A stretch of 64,000 bases of DNA from Echria macrotheca (Eukaryota; Ascomycota; Sordariomycetes; Sordariales; Schizotheciaceae). Numbering within the stretch: position 1 is the stretch's first letter; each line of letters starts with the position of its first letter. This document shows positions 57,505 to 64,000 of this stretch, one piece after another. A program made the translations under genes and the position numbers. Below the pieces are notes generated by a model. It searched no databases. It was not told where the DNA came from and saw only the letters and a list, made by a program, of their open reading frames with translations. The DNA lies in assembly GCA_030411725.1 (NCBI GenBank), contig MU839829.1, positions 1,860,001 to 1,924,000 on the forward strand. Direction: 5' to 3'.

Positions 57505-59455
57505 ATGAGCTCCCAGCGTGTCGAGTAAAGCCGCCAACCTGTATCTCCTTCCGGGAACCCGACCGCCGCCGCGGGCGTTTGCGCGAATACCCCACAGGTG
57601 CACGCAATGGTCACGCAATAGCAACGCTGCGGGCCGGGGGGCCGCCACCAGATGGCTATCGAGATCACCGCTTGCCGCTTCCTCGGCGCCCTTGGCCCAG
57701 GCACATGGCACCAAAGAGACCTTTGCCGACATAGGTGGAAGTTGGAATGGGGAGATTATTCGCGTGCCGGTACGGCCACCGATTCAGTCGGGACCCGGCC
57801 CGCTGCCGAGGTCAGGCACAAAACCAAGTGTCCGGGAACCTGCGCCGGCCGGGTCGCACCAGTCTCGGGATGCCCCGGACAGCCGACCAAGTCCGGCCAG
57901 GAGGAAAGCCGCCCCGCTGGAGGATTGGGAGCTTGGTGACGATCTCTTACAACCCGAGGAATACAAAAATCTGGGCTTAGGTCTGGATGGGGGCTTGTCC
58001 AAGGACAAGATCACAACAGCGTTGACCAGCGCGTCACGCACGGCTGAGAAAGCTCGATCAGCCACTCCCCTGAATGGGACGAGGACGTCAAAAGGGATTT
58101 CCACCGATAAGGCAAGCTCACCTCTTAGCCGCTCCGCTCCGAACGAGGCACAGGCTCCCGGCGGTCAAATCGAGATCCCAGAACTCGACCGGACAGCAGC
58201 CAAGCTGAGGCTGCTGGATGAGGAAACCGAGGTAGAGAGACGCCATGTGGCCCACCACCTACAACCATGGAAGCCGTCAGATCAAGTCTACGTTCTAGGT
58301 CTCGGCCTGGCCGGTCGATACGTGGCGCATGCGCTGGCAGGCTCCGAGAGCATTCCTCCGGTTCGCTATCTCATGACTGAGCCATTCATTTGCAGGGAAT
58401 GGGAATCTAACGGTCATCGCTTCACTCTGGAGTTGCGGAACGGGAAGGAAACCATCACGCACAAGCGAGTGATTGGAGAGTACGCACCGCGGCCGGACAA
58501 CAACTATCGGCCCTGGAAGTGGCCCGTCAGCGATACCATCATCGAGAATCTCATCGTTACCGTGTCAGCGGGCCACGTTTTGAAAGCTCTGGAGCCCATA
58601 ATCCATCGGTTGGATCATCGGTCGACGATATGTCTGATACAAGACGGGTTGGGGATAGCTGAGGCAATTGTTGATGCCTACTTCCCAAACACAACAACAC
58701 GTCCAGTTTTTATTCTCGGTCATATGGCAACGTCGCTCGGCCAACCATCGAGGGACGACCTCTTTACCGTGGCTGAGGTGAACCGGCGGAAGCTATATCT
58801 CACGCTGTTCACCCCCCACGCCCGAGGTGCACAGCTGCAGACTCTCATCAAGCGTCATCCGCCGACCGAGAGAGTGTTGCGACAGACACACCTCGTCAAG
58901 CTGCTGCTCGCCATGCCGGGCCTGTATGGACATGCGCATCCGATGGAAGATTGGCTCCGCCGCAAGCTGTTTACGGTTGGCTTCCGCGCCATCGCCGACC
59001 CTCTAGTGACGCTGTTTGACTGCACCTACGACAAGATCGCGGACAACATCTACGCCAAGCAGCTGATGGACACGTGCCTCAACGAGCTCTGCAACGTCAT
59101 CATGCGGTTCCCCGAGTGTCGAAACATGCAAAAGTTCCGCAAGTTTCAGCTGGCATCGACGCTGCGGGAGGAGTTCATCCGCACGCTGAGGCGGCGGAGA
59201 ACGGCCGACAGCGCGATGCGGGCCTTCACGGCGCGCGGCTGGGATACCGACGTTGATTTCCTGACGGGCTACTTTGTGAGACGAGGGCGGGAGCTGGGTG
59301 TCCCGGTCGGCGCGTTGGAGTCGCTCATGTTGGCGGTCAAGGCCAAGCAGGTGATTTTCCAGCAGCGGAGGACTGAGGTCATACCTTTTGAGGAGGCCTA
59401 CTCGAAGATGACTGATCAAGGGGCCGTCGAGGAGGGTGAAGATGCGGGAAGCTAG
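57505..59455 (+). CDS. ketopantoate reductase-like (ApbA/PanE fold) protein, probably mitochondrial
   Basis: The long frame from 57598 has no ATG near its start. A 20-nt first exon (57505-57524, MSSQRV plus GA) joined over a 73-nt intron (GTAAAG donor, CACAG acceptor) supplies one in phase; total 625 aa. After an Arg/Ser-rich, low-acid region (RGAATRWLSRSPLAASS) that may act as a mitochondrial leader, there is a disordered linker. A Rossmann start follows: DQVYVLGLGLAGRYVAHAL, with GxGxxG from residue 241. TIENLIVTVSAGHVLKALEPI, CLIQDGLGIAEAI and the helical C-terminal half (NELCNVIMRFPEC) match the ApbA/PanE arrangement. The long N-terminus and poor match at catalytic positions argue for a divergent, fungal-type protein, not a biosynthetic pantothenate enzyme. 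First exon is the weak point. Confidence 0.78.
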
Positions 59456-59887
59456 CAGTGAGAGGTAACCTCTCGTGTGTGATTATAAGGCCTGTACATA
59501 AACTAAACCACTGTATCCCTTACTGTACGAATTATTAGGGGGCTACATACATAGAGGTGCATAGGGGGCGTGTTGGATATTTACGTATAATTTCAGTCCT
59601 GAACATATTGTGTCATCTCAAGCTTCTCGTGAGAGCCTACTAAAATTTCTGAACTGGTGCCTCAACTGCTAAGTATATTATTGGTGTAGCCTGCCTAGTG
59701 TGACAGGCAGTAGTTATAAGTCTGTTCACCGGCAGCTCACACGAGCTCACGCAAATATTTACCCCACCACTGCTGCAGAGAGAGCCTCTCGATTTGAACC
59801 CCGCGATTGCGATAAACTCCAAACTTCTCTTCTACCTACCAGTCGCAAACCACACCCCATCCGCCAACCTAAACCGTTGCTCCAACC
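59456..59887. other. intergenic before PDCD5 homologue
   Basis: About 430 bp, AT-rich 3' UTR of the preceding gene then a CA/CT-rich leader. No gene seen. Confidence 0.55.
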
Positions 59888-60551
59888 ATGGACGACGCAG
59901 AACTTGAAAAGGTACAACATGGCCGAGCAGGCGTCCATTGACCAGCAGTAGCGCTGACGACGAAACAAAAAGATCAGGCAAGCTCGTCTCGAGCAGCTCA
60001 AGGCCCAAGGCGGGGCAGGCGCAGGCAAGGCGAGTCCCGGAGGCGGCGGAGGCGGAGGCGAGCAGGCGCAACGACAGTATGTTTTTCCTTCTTCCTCTCC
60101 TCTCCTCTCCTTTCGTTTCACAACTAACATCTCTGTGTGTGTGCGCGCAGACAACAAGAAGGTAGATAACAAAACTCCCCGTCCATTCCAGTCCAGTCCC
60201 TTACCTACCTACCTACCCACACCGAACCGAAACCGCAAGAAAGAAAGAAAAAAAACAGTTCACTAACACAGAACAGCCGAAGCCCGCCAGGCAATCCTCA
60301 ACCAGATCCTCCAGCCCGAAGCGGCCGACCGGCTCGGCCGCATCCGGCTCGTCAAGGAACAGCGCGCGACCGAGGTGGAGAACCGGCTGATCATGCTGGC
60401 GCAGACGGGCCAGCTGCGGGCCAAGGTGACCGAGGACCAGCTGAAGGAGTTGTTGAACGCCGTGGCGGACAAGAAGGAGGAAGAAAAGATTGTGGTGAGC
60501 CGGCGGAAGGGGTGGGACGATGATGATGATGACGACTTGTTTGACCTGTAA
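59888..60551 (+). CDS. PDCD5-family DNA-binding protein
   Basis: Four exons: 59888-59911, 59973-60076, 60151-60161, 60277-60551; 137 aa. The product reads MDDAELEKIRQARLEQLKAQ, a Gly-rich insert, then QRQQQEAEARQAILNQILQP, EAADRLGRIRLVKEQRATEVENRL, IMLAQTGQLRAKVTEDQLKELL, and an acidic end (DDDDDDDLFDL). This is the compact three-helix PDCD5/TFAR19 fold; eukaryotic members bind chaperonin CCT or DNA, and yeast members are little characterised. Exon 3 is only 11 nt and encodes QQE plus split codons; it is needed to keep the phase and fits the family's conserved QQQEAEARQ. The introns are 61, 74 and 115 nt. Confident in family. Confidence 0.92.
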
Positions 60552-60719
60552 TACTCTTTTTCTCTCTCTTCTTCTTCCAATGAGGCGTCCTGGAGGGAGG
60601 CCTGTTTTTTTCTACTTTCTAGTATGAACTTGGTTAAAAAAAACTCGTATGAGTAAAGTTTCTCTATGTTTTTCTACATGACAAGGTGGTGGTGGTGGTA
60701 CACTGTGAACTTCAAGTCA

Positions 60720-61649
60720 TCAGGGGGCAGTTTTCTGTTTCGCCCGTTTTCGTTCTTCCCTTTCCTTCCTCCGTATCTCCCTCAGATCAGGCGGCGGCTC
60801 GACGCCCAACTCCCGTCGCAAATCATGCACATCCCGCTCGAGCTCCTCCTCCCAGTAGACATTGATCACCTCTTTTGATCTCAGTCCGTTCCGCACCGCC
60901 CACGGTAGATAGGTATCGACGAAGCGCGCGCGCTCGCTCGGCTTGAGCGTCGCCGCCGCGAACACGCTCAGCCCCGTCATCGGCAGGAGGGTATTCGCAA
61001 ACTCAAAGGCCTTGAGCGCGACCTCGCCCTCGCGCACGACCGGTAATCCCGTAAGGGCGTGGTAGAAGTCGTGGCACTCGCGGTAGCGCTGCATCACGTA
61101 TGCGCACTCCTCGTCGTCGATGTAGCGCACGGCCGAGCGCGTGTCGGGCGATACGCCCTCGCGGTCGAGCCAGGCGATGTACGTGTGGCCTACGGTTCCG
61201 GAAGGTAAAGAGCGGAGGTAAGGGAGGTTGAGCGTCGTCGAGGTTATGCGCGGCCGGTCGCGGAGGATGCGTCGGCCGGTGGGCGAGGCGAGCATGGCGT
61301 CGCGGAGGCGGTGGATGAAGTAGGGCGTTGCTGTTGCTTCGGCGAAGGCGGCTATGAGGTCTGGCGATATGGGTGTTAGTTGGTAAGTTGCGGAGGGATG
61401 GGGGGGAGAAAAGGGATGAGGTAATGTACCGCCTCGCCGGGGATTCAGGAAGGACATGACGCCTGAGCCGATTGCCAAGGCGGCGCGCTCGATGGTGTTG
61501 AGGGGGACATGGCCAGGGTAATTGGGCGGTGGTCTGCTTGGCCGTGAAGAATATGGGCGGGAAGAGGCAATTGCTGCCGCTGTGAGGGAGCGCTGCGGGT
61601 GTATTCGTCGACAGATTGCCGCCGCTGGTCTTCGTAATGCTACCTCCAT
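60720..61649 (-). CDS. COQ4: ubiquinone biosynthesis protein COQ4
   Basis: Exons 61649-61430 and 61360-60720; 286 aa. The N-terminus is an Arg/Ala-rich mitochondrial leader. The COQ4 body has HVPLNTIERAALAIGSGVMSFLNPRRGDLIAA, PYFIHRLRDAMLASPTGRRIL, the metal motif HDxxHx11E (His170, Asp171, His174, Glu186), and VFAAATLKPSERARF. COQ4 organises the CoQ synthesis complex at the inner membrane and takes part in oxidative decarboxylation of the ring. The intron is 69 nt, a multiple of three with no stop, so the frame also reads through; splicing restores RRGDLIAAFAEAT and is preferred. The C-terminus is basic (KEREERKRAKQK). Stop codons of this and the convergent PDCD5 gene are 168 bp apart. Confidence 0.93.
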   Translation of the reverse strand: MEVALRRPAAAICRRIHPQRSLTAAAIASSRPYSSRPSRPPPNYPGHVPLNTIERAALAIGSGVMSFLNPRRGGTLPHPFSPPHPSATYQLTPISPDLIAAFAEATATPYFIHRLRDAMLASPTGRRILRDRPRITSTTLNLPYLRSLPSGTVGHTYIAWLDREGVSPDTRSAVRYIDDEECAYVMQRYRECHDFYHALTGLPVVREGEVALKAFEFANTLLPMTGLSVFAAATLKPSERARFVDTYLPWAVRNGLRSKEVINVYWEEELERDVHDLRRELGVEPPPDLREIRRKEREERKRAKQKTAP

Positions 61650-62159
61650 GTTGGTGAATACACCGAGATGTGTCGAGTGCGCATCCTGAAGCTGTCAAGT
61701 GTCGGTGATGCTGTCGCAAAAAAGATGGGTCGGTCGGTGGTTCGATAACGATAAACTCCCGGAGCTAGCGTTAGCTCTCGGTCTCGGTGTGGAGCAGTGC
61801 CGAGCGGACAGGGTAGCATTCTCACCGAGGTTAAATATACCCCGGGGCGTTTAAGACATCGTCTTTCACCTCTCAACCCGCCATTTCAAGGGTGAAATCC
61901 GTCATCCAACAATTGATTTTCTCTCTAAACCATTCGACATATAGAACAGGTACTGAACAGGCTGGATTGAGTTTCTCGGCTCAAACTTTGTCTAGTTCTC
62001 GGATGTAACAAATACCACGACCAAAAAAATCGGAATATCGAAAACAAAAACAAACCATTGTGAAGTTCTCCTGATGAGCTGACTCACACCTCGCACTCCT
62101 ACCGCCTACACAACACCCAACAAGAAACCCCAAGATTTTTATCTGAGACCCAAAACAAC
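61650..62159. other. divergent promoter COQ4 / SET-domain gene
   Basis: 510 bp between divergent starts, with A-rich leader DNA before 62160. No gene seen. Confidence 0.55.
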
Positions 62160-63488
62160 ATGAAAGAAAAACACGATTCAAAACAGCCCGAGCCATCGGC
62201 ACCCAAGAAGCGCCGTCGGGGTCATACAATGGACGTCTACACCGAGCTGCTCAGATGGGCAACCGACCAGGGCATCCAGATCCACGGCATCGAGCCCCGT
62301 CGACTGCCCGGCCGCGGTATCGGTATCGTAGCAACCCAACAGATCGAGGTATTTCTTTCTCCTAAGAAACCAAAAAGAGATAGATATATATATACTAACA
62401 CTCCCAAACAGCCGGACACCCTCCTCCTCCAGATCCCCATCACAGCCCTCCGCACCCACGACACAATCCCCTCCCCCATCCTCCAAGCCCACCCAAAAGA
62501 CGCCCCAGTCCACGGCCTCCTCGCCACGACCCTAGCCCTCGACACAACCCCCACCTACGCAGCCTGGAACGCGGTCGTCCCCTCCCGCGCCGAAGTCGAA
62601 TCAACTCTTCCTCTCTGCTGGCCCAAGTCCCTGCACCGCTTCCTGCCCAAACCAGCGCAGGACCTACTCACCAAACAAGCCGCCAAATTCGAGCGCGACT
62701 GGTCCCTCTTCTCCACCTCCCCCCTATTCCCCTCCCTCTCTTCATCACTGTCCAAAGAAACCTACAAATACAACTGGCTCCTAGTCAACACCCGCACCTT
62801 CTACCACGACCCAACCTTTTCTTCCTCCCCCCCAAAAAAGAAAAAGGTCCCGCGCGACGACAGAATGGTCCTCCAGCCCGTAGCAGACCTATTCAACCAC
62901 GCCGACGCCGGGTGCGCGGTCTCCTTCGACGAGGACTCCTTCACCATCACAGCCGACAGGAGATACACACCAGGCGAGGAAGTCCGCATCTGCTACGGCC
63001 GACACACCAACGATTTTTTGCTGGTAGAATACGGCTTCATCCTCGCGTCCAATACCGTCTCCGACAAGAACGACACCGAGGTCAACAAATGGGACGAGGT
63101 CTCCCTCGACGAGGCTCTGCTCCCCGAGCTCTCAACCGCCCAGAAAGAGAGGCTGGCCGAGACAAATTTCCTGGGCGGCTACGTCCTCGACGCCGAGACG
63201 GTCTGCTACCGCTCGCAGGTCGCGCTGCGGATGCTGGTCGTCTCGCTGGCCAGGTGGAGGGCGTTTGTGGACGGGGAGGATGAGGCGGTTGATGATGAGG
63301 AGGCGCAGGAGAAGGCCGATCGGCTGCTCGTGAGGATACTCAAAAAGTATGTGGTCAGGATAGAGGGCAGGCTGGATGAGATTGACGAGTGTGAGGACGG
63401 CGAGCCGTCGCAGAGACAGATGCTCGCCCAGCGGTGGCGGCAGATTCAGGGACTCGTTGAGAAGACGATAGCTAGACTTGAGGCATAG
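62160..63488 (+). CDS. SET-domain protein lysine methyltransferase (RKM/SETD6-like)
   Basis: Exons 62160-62348 and 62412-63488; 421 aa. The 63-nt intron (GTATTT, ACTAAC branch, AACAG) is in frame without a stop; removing it joins VATQQIE to PDTLLLQIP as in relatives. A split SET domain is visible: GIEPRRLPGRGIGIVA at the start, WLLVNTRTFYHDP, then the catalytic NHADAGCAVSF (NH motif), GEEVRICYGRHTNDFLLVEYGF. A Rubisco-LSMT-type substrate-binding helical region follows to the C-terminus. Such enzymes methylate ribosomal or other non-histone proteins. A nuclear-type basic motif (PKKRRRG) lies near residue 16. Translation may start instead at 62229 (MDVYTELLRW), which is where many relatives begin. 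Target unknown. Confidence 0.88.
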   Translation: MKEKHDSKQPEPSAPKKRRRGHTMDVYTELLRWATDQGIQIHGIEPRRLPGRGIGIVATQQIEVFLSPKKPKRDRYIYTNTPKQPDTLLLQIPITALRTHDTIPSPILQAHPKDAPVHGLLATTLALDTTPTYAAWNAVVPSRAEVESTLPLCWPKSLHRFLPKPAQDLLTKQAAKFERDWSLFSTSPLFPSLSSSLSKETYKYNWLLVNTRTFYHDPTFSSSPPKKKKVPRDDRMVLQPVADLFNHADAGCAVSFDEDSFTITADRRYTPGEEVRICYGRHTNDFLLVEYGFILASNTVSDKNDTEVNKWDEVSLDEALLPELSTAQKERLAETNFLGGYVLDAETVCYRSQVALRMLVVSLARWRAFVDGEDEAVDDEEAQEKADRLLVRILKKYVVRIEGRLDEIDECEDGEPSQRQMLAQRWRQIQGLVEKTIARLEA

Positions 63489-63656
63489 CAGACAGAAAGG
63501 GCATAGGATCAAAAGTGCCAAAGAGTTTAAATGGCGTTAATTACGCGTCAGATGAAAAATCAGCGCCTTATTTACATATCAAAACTCAAAAACATCGCAC
63601 CAAATGCCTAACACAACGCATCAAATGCCCAAACTATGCACCAAATGCCTTCCACT
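63489..63656. repeat. short tandem GCAYCAAATGCC repeats, 3' of next gene
   Basis: Three 12-bp copies at 63597-63608, 63618-63629 and 63638-63649, spaced 20-21 bp, in the presumed 3' UTR of the minus-strand partial gene. Confidence 0.7.
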
Positions 63657-64000
63657 TTACTCCTCGTATTCGGAACCTTCAGAGTCGTCCCTTTTTGCCT
63701 GTTTAGAGCGCCTCACAGGCGCTTTCCGACGCCTCTTGGCCCTTCCCTTACGCCCTTTTCCCTCATCCTCAACGTCTTCAGTCTCGTCCGCGATGCCCTC
63801 AACCTCGTCCATAACGCCCTCAACCTCATCCATAACGCCCTCAGCTTCATCCGGAGTTCCTTCACCCTCATCGTCGACACCTCTTTTGCGCTTCCCAAGG
63901 GGCTTGGGTGGACTCGCCGCCTGTTTATTTCTGTTCAGGAGGTGTTCGAGCGGACAGTCCGGGCTTTCGTTCCACTCCTTCGTACCCAGCTTGGTTCCCT
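63657..64000 (-). CDS. C-terminal end of an unrecognised charged protein, cut by window edge
   Basis: Minus-strand frame open from the window edge to a stop at 63659-63657, 113 codons plus stop. The visible part starts GTKLGTKEWNESPDCPLEHLL, continues with a Lys/Arg patch (KPLGKRKRG), then an acidic block built from a 7-residue repeat (EGVMDEV, EGVMDEV, EGIADET, EDVEDEG), and ends with a basic segment (KGRAKRRRKAPVRRSKQAKR) and acidic tip. The coding DNA here is a 21-bp minisatellite. The alternation of basic and acidic patches suggests a nuclear protein; the family is not recognisable and the gene could also belong to a mobile element. No start or splice signal can be judged. Confidence 0.55.
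   Translation of the reverse strand, partial: GTKLGTKEWNESPDCPLEHLLNRNKQAASPPKPLGKRKRGVDDEGEGTPDEAEGVMDEVEGVMDEVEGIADETEDVEDEGKGRKGRAKRRRKAPVRRSKQAKRDDSEGSEYEE

Noticed and set aside
61361..61429. COQ4 read-through of the 69-nt intron
   Set aside because: Open in frame, but splicing restores the conserved RRGDLIAA segment.
62349..62411. SET-gene read-through of the 63-nt intron
   Set aside because: Inserted residues are Lys/Tyr-rich and interrupt a conserved strand; clear donor, branch and acceptor are present.
1..64000. CRISPR arrays, bacterial operons, riboswitches
   Set aside because: No regular repeat-spacer array and the gene structure is plainly eukaryotic.

Overview
This window looks like chromosomal DNA of a filamentous ascomycete, most likely Sordariomycetes and probably Sordariales. 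That is an inference from gene content, GC-rich coding sequence, many short introns (about 45-120 nt, GTRNGT donors, CTRAC branch sites, YAG acceptors), and long GC-moderate intergenic tracts. Most genes are split, so the models below were built by joining exons by hand across splice sites and checking reading phase. No bacterial-type operons, CRISPR arrays, rRNA or convincing tRNA genes were seen.

Layout. 1-3143: end of a DUF4336 protein gene and mitochondrial GatA. 5761-7229 (minus): a five-exon 2OG-Fe(II) oxygenase. 8027-8779: a TIR element with an AT-rich core, inserted just upstream of AIM11 (8947-9612). 10537-13038: a conserved-looking hypothetical and a small cupin. 13039-17845: long empty tract before a 1.2-kaa Ser/Pro-rich, potentially N-myristoylated protein (17846-21373). 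22519-25826 (minus): CFEM GPI-anchored protein and CMS1. 26862-28322: PQ-loop membrane protein with an odd double splice. 28673-29250: a 146-bp palindrome and a hAT-like MITE with a perfect 8-bp target duplication. 32104-33198: RSR1/BUD1 GTPase. 38330-41078: a large single-pass EGF-like protein after another 5-kb empty tract. 42683-43899: DUF7728-like membrane protein. 44738-47909: NOP6 and RAC1 (convergent). 50086-52887: CENP-T and SHY1/SURF1 with stop codons 20 bp apart. 53292-57081: UBX-domain ER protein, MIX17 (CHCHD10-like) and LRP1/RRP47. 57505-63488: ketopantoate-reductase-like protein, PDCD5 homologue, COQ4 and a SET-domain methyltransferase. 63657-64000: the end of an unrecognised gene.

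Functionally this is a housekeeping region with scattered, unrelated genes. Mitochondrial functions recur (GatA, AIM11, SHY1, MIX17, COQ4), as do nuclear RNA and ribosome factors (CMS1, NOP6, LRP1) and polarity GTPases (RSR1, RAC1, both ending in the same CaaX box). Mobile DNA is limited to short non-autonomous elements. The most unusual observations are a stwintron or one-nucleotide exon in the PQ-loop gene, an 11-nt exon in the PDCD5 gene, and the clustered small transposable elements. All functions are inferred by reading protein sequence; nothing was searched against a database.
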